Assembly (NCBI RefSeq): GCF_000208745.1
Contig: NC_030858.1
Coordinates: 23,142,315-23,206,314 of the forward strand
Direction: 5' to 3'
From: Theobroma cacao
Lineage: Eukaryota; Streptophyta; Magnoliopsida; Malvales; Malvaceae
DNA: 64,000 nt
Position numbers and translations under genes: made by a program
Notes under the pieces: model-generated
Databases searched by the model: none
The model's input: only the letters and a program-made list of their open reading frames with translations
What the model was told of the DNA's origin: nothing
In this document: positions 24,821-41,350 of the stretch, piece after piece
Numbering within the stretch: position 1 is the stretch's first letter
Layout of the letters: each line of letters begins with the position of its first letter

Positions 24821-26250
24821 GCCTGATAAATGAGATGAAGATAGGGAAGAAGAAAGATTAAATTATTCCAAAGTCAACCTTCAATCTGGAAACTAATAGA
24901 AAAGCTCAAAACACAAATTCCTATTATTTATATACCATTCAATCATGACAACTAAGATGAAAATAATGTCACAAGTTCAATATTGTCACCAAATTTAAAA
25001 TTACTACCATTACGTACACCATAATAACTAGCACAGTTAAGCATACCATAAATATCATTTACTAATCTATGAACAAGAACTCTTTAGTTTTAGCTGAATA
25101 GAAATTCTATTTATTTTAAAACCCCAAAATTCACTATCATGTAGTAAAAATGAACTAAAAGTCATCTAGAATAAAGGCTCATAAACACTGCAATACATCT
25201 AAAAAAGGCTAAATCAGCACAGAAACTAAAACTTTTCGTGTTAGAATAATCTAGCAATGACGATCATGTACATTTAAAGTAATTAAAAAATAATATAACA
25301 AATGAAAATCAATTAGCCTAAAGCTTTTATCGAATCATTTAAACAGCACAGCAGAGCAAGACCCAATTGATTTGCACATTTAAAGGGCATATTCCTTCTC
25401 TTTCTTAATACAATTCCACCAACCCCACCCCCCCCCCCCNNNNNNNNNNNNNNNNNNNNNNNNNNNNNNNNNNNNNNNNNNNNNNNNNNNNNNNNNCCCG
25501 CCCCCAAATGTTTGGTCAAAAGTTGTACACTGTCTAATTGCGTCCTTTGCCAATGAATAAGATAATCAATTTTAGTATCATATTTCAATGAAGGAACCCT
25601 AAATCAAATAAAAGAAACGGCTTTCCGCTCAACTGTCCACAAACACCTCCATAAAAAACACTAGGCAATTTCAATGATGAAAGCACCCTTCAAAGCGACT
25701 CAGCAAAAAAAACAAGACAATTTGACTAATTGATAGAGGCAATTGTTAACAGAACAATATGAACAACCACTTAAATATTAAATTATAAACAGTTTACATG
25801 AAGAATAAGTGTATAAACAAGAACTTGACTCATAATTTATAAACATAAAAAATCAGAAACACCAAAGCAGAAAATAAGAAATACCCAACCATCAGAGAAA
25901 ACTAACCCAACCCTACAGGACCCTTCTACTGGCAATTCTCACCACCTGTTCAATGAAATAATAGAGAGAGAGAGAGAGAGAATATTCAGCTTATATATAA
26001 TTAATCTTATAAAAAAAACACAAAAAGAAAAGAAAGCCTCCAAATTTAACAGAAATGAGAGATACCCAGAAGCAAATCTCAAATTTATCTGCGGAAAAGT
26101 TGAAAATCTGAATTTAAAGGATAAGTTTTTTATTTGGAGATAGAGAAAGAGAATATGAACCTACATGTACTGTGGCGTTTATGGTTGTGGAATGTAGAAA
26201 ATGAAGAAAGAGGAGCGTGAGAAAGGGAATGAAGAAGGGAGATGGGTTGC
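24821..26250 (-). promoter_or_regulatory. TAF7 leader intron and 5' UTR region, with assembly gap
   Basis: The acceptor two bases before the ATG (TATCAG|GC) shows that the 5' UTR is spliced. The first exon probably lies near 26150-26250. The interval includes a GA microsatellite (25963-25981) and a 57-base N gap at 25440-25496 flanked by C runs. The gap lies in the intron and does not affect the protein. Confidence 0.4.
25429..25505. other. Assembly gap in a C homopolymer
   Basis: About 11 C, then 57 N (25440-25496), then CCCGCCCCC. Sequencing probably failed in a long C/G tract. A frame running through the gap is meaningless. Confidence 0.95.
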
Positions 26251-27575
26251 CAGCTCTTCTTTTCCTTTTGTTTTTCAATTTCAAATAAACATTGCTTTTT
26301 AAGATTACTTATTTCCTTAAAAATTATTCATTTTGTTTTAAAAAAACGTGGGCCTTGAAGGCCCATAAGAGGTCCACTTCAATAATGGACCTTGGCTTAG
26401 GACCCCAAAATCAACTACCTTACCATAAAGGAAAGAAAAGAAAGAGTAATAATAATAATAATAATAAAACAAAAATAAGGATAAAAATAAAAGAAGCCTG
26501 AGCAAGAATAATCAAGGCCTATCAATCTTCGGGACTCGTTTTTTCTCAGTGATCCAAATTTTAGTAAGTTTATTATTTTGCATCAACTTAAAATTTTCAT
26601 ATTGTAAAATTAGTTTAATCAAGTCTTATTAAAAAATATTCATTTTATTGATTTTTATAATTTAGAAAAAGAGAGGTTATGTTAAAATAAAAAGTATATC
26701 TCAATTTGCAGTTTAAAATAAATAGACAATTTTAGTTGAAATTAAAACTTAGTAAAAGAAATCAATCCTTTAACAATTCTAACTAGTTTAATTAAAATTG
26801 TGGGCTAATGCATGGTGGGTGTTTGATTCTAAGAACAAATATACTTCAACATTTAAATTTTAAAAAAATAATCAAATTGAGAAGTTTTAGAGCTTGAATT
26901 GAAATTAATTAAGGTTTTGGTTAGCTACCAACGTTCAAATTGATCTTAAAAAAAATCCAAAAATATATTTCAAAATGAAATAAAAGAAAATAATTATTTA
27001 CCTTAAAAAATGTACTAAATAAAGATTATAATTAAATTACTGGAAACAAACAAATGGATATGCTTGATTTTAAATTTAGAAAGCTTGAAAAGAAATTAAA
27101 ATTATATTAATTTTTTATTCTATTTTGGCTTTGGTATAAGCTGTATAATTTTAAATATTTTCAAATGTAAAAATTTGGTCTTCTAGTTGAATTTGGTAAG
27201 TTAAATAATTTTAAAGATTTCTTACCTATGGAAGAAAGAAACTATCCACACAACCACCCCCATCGATATTTTTTAACCAACAATCTTGTACCTTCTTATA
27301 TTATATATCTAATAAATATTATATTCAATATATATTTATTATATTAATAAATTTTGTCTGACAATCTTTTAGTTTCCTATAATATATATGGTGTGTTCTT
27401 GAATATTTGACTAAATAGTTAGTATATGTATCTCTATTTAAAATGTTAATTTCAAAATTTGATTTTCTTTTCCCCAAATAAAAAAGTTAGATGTTCATGT
27501 TGAACGGTTAATAATTCAAAATTTTTATTTTTCTTTCATTTTTTACCTTTCATTACTTTTTTTTATAAAGTAATA
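26251..27575. other. Intergenic AT-rich DNA between divergent TAF7 and SCL30A
   Basis: Includes an AAT microsatellite at about 26447-26467. No gene seen. Confidence 0.45.
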
Positions 27576-27580
27576 TTTGT

Positions 27581-28169
27581 TAGGGTAAAATACTTTACAT
27601 TCTTAACTTTTAATCGAAATTCTAAACGAATTTATTAATTTTTGGATTGAACAGTCCATTCCCAAAAGTGTAAACATCTTTATCAGAAATTATAAAAAGA
27701 CTAAATTACTTTTTTTTCTTTATTAATTTAAAAATTATTATTATATATATTTTTTACAAAAATAAAAAAATAGGGAGCACCAATAAAGGGGAGCATCGAT
27801 CTGGTGCTCCCCTCCTTGGGGAGTTTATCGGTTTTCCTTATTTTTTTTNGCAACAGTGATGAACCAGTCCTTGAAATTGTGCTCCCTTTCTCTTAGGGAG
27901 CGAGGGAGCACTGATCAATGCTTTATATTTTTTTTTTTTTTTTTAAAAATAATAATAATTAATAAAAAATATATAATAATAATTTTTAAAATTCATAAAT
28001 AGTAAAATTATCATTTTAATATTATCACATTATCAAATTAACAAAAACATTAAAAGCTGGATCTATGTATCAAGTGAAAGATTTTTTTTGAACAAGGTGT
28101 TCATTTTAAAATATAACGGATTAATTTAAAATTTTGATTAAAACATAAGAGAATGTGGCATTTACCCTA
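27581..28169. mobile_element. 589-bp non-autonomous TIR element with central GC hairpins
   Basis: Ends are long imperfect inverted repeats starting TAGGGTAAA on both sides; after that, ACATTCTTAACTTTTAATCG on the left matches ACATTCTCTTATGTTTTAAT on the right read inversely. TTTGT sits directly outside each end (27576-27580 and 28170-28174), a perfect 5-bp target duplication. Further inside, another inverted pair shares AAAAATTATTATTATATAT. The centre holds two short GC-rich hairpins: GGGAGCACCA/TGGTGCTCCC (27773-27782, 27802-27811) and GTGCTCCCT/AGGGAGCAC (27879-27887, 27903-27911). The single N at 27849 lies between them. No transposase. Superfamily not assigned. Confidence 0.8.
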
Positions 28170-28618
28170 TTTGTGATCATATGTATTGTATGTGACTATT
28201 TGTTAAACTAATAATTATGTATAAAATGTAAATTTTTTTAAAATACAAAGTTTGAAATATGAATATTTTTTAATGAAAATAATTTAACACAATTAAAATT
28301 TTTTATTTAAAAATTAGATAAATCTCATTAATATTTGTAATAAAAAATAGTTTTAATGATAGTCATTTGATTAAATTAGAATTCTTATTTACAAATTGTA
28401 TAAATCATAATAAAATGGTAATTTAAAAATATGATCAATCATAAATTATAAATTATAGGTAGATTATAAATATAAATATGGATATAATTTTACAGAAAGA
28501 ATGCTCAGTATAATTTATATTGGAAGACTGGATAAAGTAAAAATTTTTTTAAGATAGATATTTTTAAAATAGCAAGGGAGCACGCGTGGCGCGTGGGAAG
28601 AGACCGAAGTTTCTAAGT

Positions 28619-28637
28619 AACCCTAAAGGCTATAAAA
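28619..28637 (+). promoter_or_regulatory. Telo-box and TATA box of the SCL30A gene
   Basis: AACCCTAA (telo-box) at 28619-28626 is followed by TATAAAA at 28631-28637. Transcription would then start near 28660, leaving a leader of about 120 bases before the ATG at 28783. Telo-boxes are common in promoters of plant translation and RNA-processing genes. Confidence 0.6.
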
Positions 28638-28782
28638 TCCGGAGATCGACACCCAATCTACCGCCGTTTACTTTGTCAATTTCTCGACATCACCTTTGTT
28701 TCTTCAATCTTATCCTTGAGCTTCAGCTTCTCCTCTCGTCAGACGCTAGGGCTTTCCAGATTCGACTGAGGGCTTTGTAAAA

Positions 28783-31975
<3,193 letters not shown>

Positions 31976-34940
31976 TATTGCGCAGCCAATGGGATGCATT
32001 GTAGATTTCTTTGTAGGTGCGGTATTGTGGATGATGGGGGGCTGGTGTTTGAACTGAAGTTTGTTAGGGTAGTTTGTTGGTGTTTTAGTCCACAGCTAGC
32101 TTTGTGAAAAAATTCAGTTATTTGGCGCTGAGATATTCAAAGGCATGGCTGTGGTTGCGGTAACTAGTACTTTACTCTAGTAGTAGCATAGTGGTTATGT
32201 TGTGGGTACTGACTTGTCCAACATTATTTTGATGACCTTTTTTTCTTTGTTGTCCGTACAAATCGATTAAATTATAGAGGGATTCATATGCTGCTGCTTG
32301 ATGGAGAGAAAACGTCATTGGCAAATGACTAGATGGGGCCACTATCACATGGATGGTTGTAAATCTTATTCCGCCTGCTGCAGCTGCCTCGCCATATCTT
32401 GGAGGGGTGAAGGTTGGGCAAGGGGGCCATGAAAGAGGCGAAAAGGACTACTTTTTTGGACAAATTGGGATCCCATGCCATTCCTTTCCACTTTACAACG
32501 AAGCGGCGCCTGTTTTCGACTCTGCTCTCTCTTGCCCTGCCCTTCCCTTCATTTACTTGAAATGTTGCTATTGCCTTTGTCTTTGTCAATGCCTTTTTGG
32601 GATCATCAGATTTTAGATTCACAGTTAGCTGAGATCTGAGTGCTCCCTTCCTTTCCTCTCCTTTTCTCTATCTGCCCCATTTTGTGAACGTGCCGCCTTT
32701 TTTGACCTTAAAGGGTATTAAATCATTTTGTTGGCGCCAGTCGGAAAAAAAGTAAAAGAACGTTTTGTTAATTATTTTTTATTAGCTAAAATACTTACTT
32801 TGTTTTATACGGTAAATTGATATAATGAAATAATTATATAAAATCGTATCATCGTGAATATAAAATATCGAGAAATCCTGCTTTAGAAAGAAAAAAGAAA
32901 AGTTTCCATGGTATCGATTTGTCAACTCCCAAAAAAAAAGAAAGGAAAATTGAAGTGTTTTGGAGGGAAAACCACACAAAAAAATCCGAAAAAGAAGAGA
33001 AAGTGTAAGGCACTTCCGGCCTGGGCTGCTGATTGTCAGTTGGAAAATAAAAAGAAATACTAGGTTGTAATTACGCAAGAACTGAACACACGGCGACAAT
33101 CTCGATGCTTCAGACAAATATTGTGCAACTTCTTCTATATAGACTCAGGTACTAACTACACTGCTTTGTAATATTCTTTAACAGATAAAATATGGAAAAG
33201 CAGTTTAATATATTTCAAACACCGACCAACAGCATCCAACAAAACTAGCCAAGACAAACTAGGATTTGTTTCACACGCTCACTGGCTCAGACCGAGTCCC
33301 TGGTACTCCAAACAAGCACAAGCTGCCATCAGAGGTTTCTTAACTCTGAAACCTTCTTCCCTTATTAATTAAACTACTACTTACTACTTATAGTGTAGTT
33401 GGATTTTTTTTCCTTTTATTTATTACGTAATTATGGGTTGTGCTTCTTTATTATTGTATTTAATGCAAGCAGTGTTTTATATGTGTGAAAGCTCCACAGC
33501 TCTGTTTGTGTCCTTTTCTTCGTGCTGCTCTGTTTTCCACATTCTTAAATAGAAAAAGGTTACTGTGGGGCTTTTCAAATCCTTTTCTCATTCTCACTTT
33601 GTCTTCCTTGTACTGGGATTTTTCGTTTTGTGTCTTCAAACACCTTTTTTTTTCTGGTTTTCTTTGCCAGGATTTTGGGTAGCAGTATTCTTTTTTTTTT
33701 TGCAGCTGGGTTAGTTGGATCAGGTGCTGTTTAACTTCCTTCTCTTGATTTCTTCATCTGCTAACCTTTTCTTATTATTATTATGTGGAGTTTGGCTTCT
33801 GGGTAGTTTAAGAGTGCAACTTTTGGGGATCTTTGCGTCTGGGTATTTTGGGATTACACTTTTCTTGCACTGTTTTCTTTCCATTAACAGATGCTGGAGG
33901 CATCTGTTCCTTATAATTATCACTGTACTTGTTTTCCCTCTAAACTAAACGCGTAGCTATTCTTCAAGAAATTTTCTTCCCCTTTTTATTTTGATATTTT
34001 CTACTGTTTTAGCAACTGCCAACGAGGGCTGCTTCGTTATTCTTTTAACGCTACCTTCTGGGAGTCATGAAGCGTACAAGATGATCTACATAAAATATTT
34101 TTGCAAGATGAATAAAATACTGTCTATAATGAGCAAAATTACATGTACAATGGGTTTTAAATTGCTGTGGACCTAATAAATCCTGCTAATTCTGTGATTT
34201 TTGCTTGAAATATGTCCGTGGCATTTTTGCTAAAGACTACCGCATGTGATGAATTTTACGCAATGTCTTATTTCACAAGAGGTCCATATTTTCCCTATCC
34301 TATAATACATGAGGGTGGATTCTTTACTAATGTGCTTCAAAGGAAAATGATATATTGATCCTTCATTGCTGAATTTGGTTTCATCCACCTGGTTAGTACA
34401 TGCAACACTACTTTTCAACTTCGATCTAGAGCCCTCGAAAACAAAATCTTTTGAGGATTGATTCTTCTCTTCAACTTGGTGGCTAGCATAGTTAGCATGA
34501 TTAAACTAGTTTTCTTTGTATTTTTCTTTAGTATAGGTGCCTCAACAGCAGAGTTGTTGGTTTCATGTATTTTCCAATCATTTGGCTAGGACAACTTTTG
34601 TTGATGAAATGGACTTTTGAGTTATATAGAATTGATTCATACTTTGACTATCTTCGGAGTTAGCATTTGCTTGCATACAAGTTGTACATATTTGCAGTTC
34701 ATATCCAATACCCAAGGCCATTAAATTTTGAAGTGGTTTGACTATATATTTAGAGTACTTTGGGCTTTTATGATTTGTTTTTTTTGTTTCTTTTTTCTTT
34801 AATAAATTCTCAGCATGACCGAATTTAACTATCATCTGCTGTATCTGATTTTTGCTTTTGTTTGCAGAACATTTGGCATTTAAGCTCCAGCTCAGAGTAA
34901 ACAGCAGGAGTCTGCCCATTTAGGTTGAAGTTTTTTTATG
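31976..34940 (+). promoter_or_regulatory. SCL30A 3' UTR, intergenic space and GH17 gene leader
   Basis: 31976 to about 32270 should be SCL30A 3' UTR. No gene is seen at 32300-33300. From about 33460 to 34920 the T-rich, exon-like text with acceptor-like sites (TTTTTTTTTGCAG at about 33705, TTTGTTTGCAG at about 34867) suggests 5' UTR exons and introns of the downstream GH17 gene; exact borders cannot be fixed. Confidence 0.4.
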
Positions 34941-34945
34941 ATCAG

Positions 34946-37900
34946 ATGATTCTTGAAAGATGTCTTGGAAGCATGCTTCTGGTTCTAATTGGCATGTTTG
35001 CCAATGTGCTAGGTAATTTAGCAAATTTCTTGAGGGTTTCTTGTTTTGCTAAATGTCTACTTGGAAGCTAATATCATACAGGTCAACTGCTATGAGTTAG
35101 ACGAGGCTTTAGAAATTGCTTCTGGGTTAGGTCTTCTTGTGAGTCTTAAAGCATCAGCTGTAAATATTATAATCTTTATAAAGGATATTTCTTGTCAATG
35201 AGATTGTTTTTTGATTTTATTTTTTCAATAGTGACCACTGTTGGTACTTCGTATGACTCAAATACTACCAGTGAACATCATTGTAAAATTGAAATCAGGT
35301 TTGTCATAGTTACTGGTAATTAATACTTCAAATTGGTTCAGCGTGCATTTTGCTTGTCTTAGTATCTAAGAGGTGCTTATCAGACACACCTTCAAAGATC
35401 TAGAGACCATTTGAAATCAAAATGATTGTGTTTTGTTCCTTTCTTAGTTTTCTTTTATATTTTGTCTGTCCACAACATGCGCTTTTTTGGGCTTTTCCTT
35501 AGTTTCTGGTTAAGTAGGTGTATGTTTTCTTGAGTTGTGGAGAATGATGGTGAAATATTGAGGCTTTTGTAGCTAGGATAGGTAGTTCGTTGAGGGAACA
35601 TTGTTGTAAAGGAATAAAATCAACCTATGGTTCCCTTGTTTATAAATTTTGTAGTTCACACTGAAGCAAATGCAGTCCAAAAAAAATAAAAAATTAAGCA
35701 CAATGGAATTGCCGTTACCATTAAGATGCAATCACCTTTAATAATCCAGTGGGGGCAATTTGTTTTTCATTTTAGTTACAAGAGTCTTCTTAAGATGTTA
35801 GGTAATCTAAAAAAAGAAACATGTAATGGTATTTCTTGCTGGTTTTTGCTGACTTAGATTCTGGAATGTATAGGTGCATTTGTTGGAATAAACATAGGTA
35901 CTGATGTTTCCAGCATGCCGTCAGCTTCAGAGGTGGTTGCCGTTGTCAAAGCCCATCAAATTACTCACATACGCCTTTATGATGCTGACTCTCACATGCT
36001 GAAAGCCTTTGCAGACAGTGGGATTGAAGTTACAGTTGGTGTGACAAATGAGGAAGTCCTAGGAATTGGAGAATCTGCATCAGCAGCAGCAGTCTGGATC
36101 AACAAAAATGTTGCATCCTATGTGCCTTCAACCAACATTACAGCCATTGCTGTTGGCAGTGAGGTTCTTACCTCAATCCCCCATGCTGCCTCAGTTTTAG
36201 TTACTGCTATGAATAACCTCCACAAAGCTCTTGTGGCTTCAAATCTAAATTTCCAGGTCAAAGTTTCAACCCCCCAATCCATGGACATCATCCCCAAGCC
36301 TTTTCCCCCCTCTACTGCTGCCTTTAATTCTTCATGGAACTCTACAATATACCAGCTTCTTCAGTTTTTGAAGAACACTAACTCCTATTACATGTTAAAT
36401 GCCTATCCTTATTATGGTTACACTAATGGAAATGGCATTTTTCCAATTGATTATGCTCTTTTCAAACCTCTTCCCTCTGTCAAACAAATTGTTGACCCAA
36501 ACACTCTCTTCCACTACAACAGCATGTTTGATGCAATGGTTGATGCAACCTATTATTCTATTGATGCTCTCAATTTTTCTGGGATCCCTATTGTTGTCAC
36601 AGAAACAGGTTGGCCTTGGCAAGGTGGATCCAATGAGCCTGATGCCACTGTGGAAAATGCTCAGACCTTCATTAATAATTTGATCCGGCGAGTTTCCAAT
36701 AATTCAGGTCCACCTAGTCAACCAACTATTCCCATCAACACATACATTTATGAATTATTTAATGAAGACAAGAGACCGGGGCCTGCCTCTGAGAAAAACT
36801 GGGGGGTGCTTTTTCTGAATGGCACTGCTGTTTATCCTCTGAGTTTGAGTGGTTCTAGTCAGATTACAGGAAATTCTACTACAGTTTTCTGTGTGGCAAA
36901 AGATGACACTAGTGAAGATAAGTTGCAAGATGGGCTTAACTGGGCATGTGGGCAAGGCCAGGCCAATTGCAGTGCTATACAATCAGGGCAGCCGTGTTAT
37001 CTACCAAATAACATAAAGAACCATGCATCTTATGCTTACAATGATTATTATCAAAAAATGCATAGTCTTGGTGGGACATGTGATTTTGATGGGACAGCTA
37101 CAACTACTACTAATAATCCGAGTAAGTTTGCACCAGTTTTCTCATCATTCTTTATCTTATTAATTTTATCTATGACTTTCATTCTTTTAAATACGTAAGT
37201 AGAATTTAATTTCCAGTCTAGTGAGAACTTTTGGTTGCAGGCTTAAATGATGCAATGTCAATACCTAGGTTTTTGCTTTAAAAAGAAATTGATATTTCTC
37301 AGATAGTTTACCAAGCGAACTAAGCTTAGTATATGAGCCCTTTTAAGGAAAGAAACATACCTTTTTGGAGCTACAAAGCTAAATACTTGAAAGTACTAAT
37401 ATTGCAATCAAAACAAAAAAAAGAATATTGCATTAAGTAGAGTCATTGGTGATTGTATGCACATATATCTAGTTGTTAAGTGTGGATATTCTTGTTAGCA
37501 TTTCTAATTGTAAAACCCCCCTGATCTTAGGTAAAAGGTACAATTTCCCCTTGCATTTTCAAAAGGGCAAAACTAGATAAGATTTCTTAGATCAAGTTTG
37601 TGAGATTCCTCATTCAAAGCAATTAAATAAAAACCAAAACTGAAAATTTAAAAACAATAGTTTGATAGAATTCAATGAATAGATCAAGAATACGAGAAAA
37701 TTAATTATAAGTAGTATCGTACATGAAATGTAATCAATAGTTATTGAAGGGAGACAGTTTTGTAATAACTTTTAATTAAAATGCCTGTTTAAATAATGGA
37801 TCAGAAATTGTTTAGATCATTCAAAGTTTTGTATGCTTGATCTCTTTAACAAGGTCTATAAATCCATCTGTTTAGATTCTTGATTTTAAGTTTTATGTAA

Positions 37901-40900
37901 TCGTGTTAATGAGGAACCTTAGGAACTTGCTTAAAAAGCCTTACCAAAATCTTGCCATTTTCAAAAGCACCGACTTGTCCCCTTACGAAAGTAATGGTTT
38001 AGCAACTTAAACTAGTTTCAAATGTTCAAGATATGGTATTTTTATCTATTTCTTTCAGTTTCCAATATCCCTCTTTTTGTTTTGTTTTAATCAATTGGCG
38101 ACCACCTAATTTCTTTTCTACCATTTTATTTATTTCCCTTTTTCTGAATTCCTTTTGTTTCATTTATCATTTTCTTTATTTCTTCATTTCTTCATTTTTA
38201 AGTATCCAACTTAAAACCAATGGCAATAGGTGGAGAAGTCCAACTTGAATATAAGGCTAGAACAGAACCTTAACTTAGCTAATGTGGGAGAACGCCACTC
38301 AACACTTGTTTTGTTTTGTTGCTTTTTTTTTTTTTGTAATTTAACTGAATTTCCTTGTCACCTAAACCCCCCTCCCTATGTTATCATTTTATTTAGTCAA
38401 ATGTCCTAGTTAAGATCTAATGTTTGCACAAATTTTCAATAGAGGATGTAACATAGTATTTTGATCAATTTGAGATTTTAGCTTTCTAGATTTGTTTAAT
38501 AAAGGAAAATTGATGAGGGAGTTTAATGATTGCTGATAAAATGACAGCGATGTGGTATAGTGCCATTGTCTGCATGTAAAAAGATTACCATGTAGCAGCT
38601 AACTTAGAATTCAGTTTTTTTTTCTTCTAAAAACAGATTTAAGTATTTTCTCTTTTCTTTTCTTTCTTTCCCTTTTATATCTCTGGTGCTTTCCCTTCCC
38701 TTCCATCGTTCCAACTATGGCCTAAGCAACAGCAAGCTCCTGCCTTGTAAAGCTAGGCTAGCGAATAATCACTTCCCACTTTCCTGATTAGCCTGTGAAT
38801 ATTTCTGTCCTGGAAGTAAGTTCTTTTATGGTGGCATTGCTTCTTCTCTATTTCCATCACAAAACTCTTGGAGATCTTACATCTCTCTAGAAAAAGTATC
38901 AGATACTTCCCCAATCCACATTACTATCTTTATTCTCTAGTCTTTGCTAATCCCTCCAAGCCACTTCCTACTCTTCATCTGCTCCTGAAACCTTGGTCTT
39001 ACATTGCCCTTCATAACCCAGTTTTAGTTTCTATCAGTTTTGCCCTAATTCTTCTTCAGATTCTTTAAATTATTTCTTCAACTGAACCATTTCCTTCAAC
39101 AACAAACATACCTCTTCAATTTTCCAATTGTTACATTTTAGTAGACGTAATGGTTACAGATTTCCAATATTGAATATTGGTCCCAGATTCTTAGAAGCTA
39201 GTCGAGGGTGTTGGTTGTTGTATGTAAATATTTCACTAATGAGTTCTTTCTAGTTGCTTGTGTGTTGCATTCTTGTTTCAGGATTGGATTTTTCTTACTA
39301 TTGGAATCATGCAAATTCTTTTTTCATGCGCTTGAAGATCTTCCAATCTTATTTCTGTATTTTTCACCCCTTGTCATGCTGTCTACCATCACGGTTGTAC
39401 TGTGCTGTCTATTAGGTTAACTGCTATAATTCTTCTGGAGTAGGAAATCTAATCAACAATGAAGTCTTCCAGTTTTTCATTATTTCCTTCTGGAATGAAG
39501 TAGCCATTGTGCAGACTTCTTATTGAAAGCAAAAAAGGTTGAAGCTTTTTGATAAAGTTCTAATTGCACTTCGCATTCTTAGTGAAATTTACTTGCTTTG
39601 AATTTGGACATAAACATTTACAGAGTGGGAAACTCTATTAAAATCTGTGTTGTCATAAAGCATCTGGCATGACTTGAATTAAAATTTGGTGAAGCTGACT
39701 TGAATCTGAAAAAATTTGCCTGAACTCTATTCAACCCAATTTGATTTGACCAAGAAAAGTCAACAATCCGAATATGCCTAACCCAAACTCGAAATGACTT
39801 GAACCCTAAAACATGTTGAACCTGATATTGGATTGACTCAAATCTGGAAATGACTGGAAAAGCTAACTCGAAATGACTCGAATCCAAATAATTTGTCAAA
39901 ATCCAATTTCATTTTACTTTTAAACAATCAACAAATTGAACCAAAAAGGTCGTGAACCTGATTAACTTGAGTTTTAAACCCAAAACACTCGAATTCAAAA
40001 TGATCCAAACTCAAAAAGACCTGAATCCAAAATGATCCGAACTTGAAATAACCATATATGAAACAACCTGAAATGGTCGACTCGATATGACCCTACCCAA
40101 ACCTAGCCTAATCTGCCCAATTGTCACCTTTATTTGTATGCATGTCAAGAAGTGGATGTGGAGGTGATTTGTCAGCTAGCTTGCCATTGGTGCTCACATA
40201 GTTGCTGGAGCAGCAGAAGGTAATGGAGGGTCAAAAGGGGAAAGAAAGAAAAGAAAAAAGATACGAAGGAAAAACTAAAATCAAACTAGGCTCTGTATGA
40301 CAATTTTTCTTGTAACAAATAAATGATTGTACATTTTTTTAATATGGTAGTTGTTCCTTACATTAATAGTAATTCATTACATTGTATTATCTTTACTTTA
40401 TTGGACAAATATAGAAAACTAAGATCCCAAATTGATCAAAATAATATGTTACATCCTTGATTCCTTGATTGAAGAATTTAGCAAACGTTAGATCTAATTG
40501 GGGCATGTAGCCTTTTATTTTTTTATTTCCTTTGAATTCCCTGTTTGACAGTTTTTATTTTCTTCCTTTTTACAAGACAATATTGTAGACCATCGAACTG
40601 TCTAGCAACTACACTGATCTGCCCATGGACATTGGCCATTTGCTGTATTGGCTATTGACATGTTAACAAAATAATTCGACACTAATTTCAAATTGACATA
40701 TGTACATTGGCTGTGCCAAATCTTACCTGCTATTGATTTTTATGTTTCATCTGCATGATAATATTTTCTTGTAGGGAAGGTATCATAGTTAGAAGTGTAA
40801 TGTATATGTATTGTGTATGTGATTTTAGTGTGCTGATTTTGTGTTTTGAGTGTTTTTATTCCTCTCGTTCTAAAAGACAAAGTTTCCTATCGAGTGTGTT

Positions 40901-41350
40901 ACATCCAAAAATATGCTCAAATTCTTGGCTTTTCTATAAGCCCTATCGTCTGCCACATCAACCATATTGCATTCAATTGTTGTCTTATTATTCAATAATC
41001 AAGAATTCTTCCCATCTTTATATGTGTTGATATCCAGCTTTAGTCATTTTTTGGCTAATTACTTTATTGGTGGATAACTTGTGCAGGTTATGGGTCTTGT
41101 ATATTTACAGGAAGGTGAGGTTCTAAAACTTTTACAGTGTAGGTGTTCCATATTAACAATGATATATTTAGCATCATGACCGATTTTGTTTTCTTGAAAC
41201 AGTTTAAATTCAACCACAGCTACAGGTGGAGGGATTTCACCTCCTGAAGCTTTTGGTCCTATAAGTCCGTTTGGAAAGAGTACAAAGCTTCCTGTTTCCA
41301 AGATTCAGTTTCTAATCTCAGCAGCTTGTCTTGCTGTAGTCTTGTTATAA
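34946..41350 (+). CDS. Glucan endo-1,3-beta-glucosidase, GH17 with X8 domain, GPI-type
   Basis: Four coding exons: 34946-35012, 35874-37121, 41087-41114 and 41203-41350, all GT..AG with matching phases, 496 residues. Residues 1-23 form a signal peptide. The GH17 barrel follows (AFVGINIGTD, RLYDAD). The likely acid/base is E119 in VGSEV, where most relatives have VGNEV, and the nucleophile is E266 in VTETGWP. An X8/CBM43 domain with its cysteines spans about 361-430. The C terminus is a short linker plus a hydrophobic end (IQFLISAACLAVVLL), as in GPI-anchored plasmodesmal and cell-wall beta-1,3-glucanases, which cut callose. The nearest Arabidopsis relative by context is At3g13560. Exon 3 is a 28-base micro-exon after a 3965-bp intron. 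If that intron is kept, the frame ends at 37198 with a different hydrophobic tail. Confidence 0.92.
37122..41086 (+). other. 3965-bp intron of the GH17 gene
   Basis: Donor A|GTAAGT at 37122, acceptor GTGCAG at 41086. No gene inside. It holds T-rich text at 38030-39420 with chance frames and the degenerate repeat at about 39640-40120. Confidence 0.7.
39640..40125. repeat. Degenerate array of GACTCGAA-type motifs
   Basis: Motifs like AATGACTTGAACCC, AATGACTCGAATCC, AATGATCCGAAC recur every ~20-40 bases, and on the minus strand the right edge reads AAAGGTGACAATTGGGCAGA. This style is common in old dispersed plant repeats. Family not assigned. Confidence 0.6.

Noticed and set aside
25313..25588. 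Minus-strand frame of 91 codons spanning the N gap
   Set aside because: Runs through 57 unknown bases and a homopolymer.
37122..37198. Last codons before the stop at 37198 as the normal C terminus of the GH17 protein
   Set aside because: A strong A|GTAAGT donor at 37121/37122 joins in phase to exons that encode the conserved end of the X8 linker and a GPI-type tail; intron retention is listed as a possible variant.
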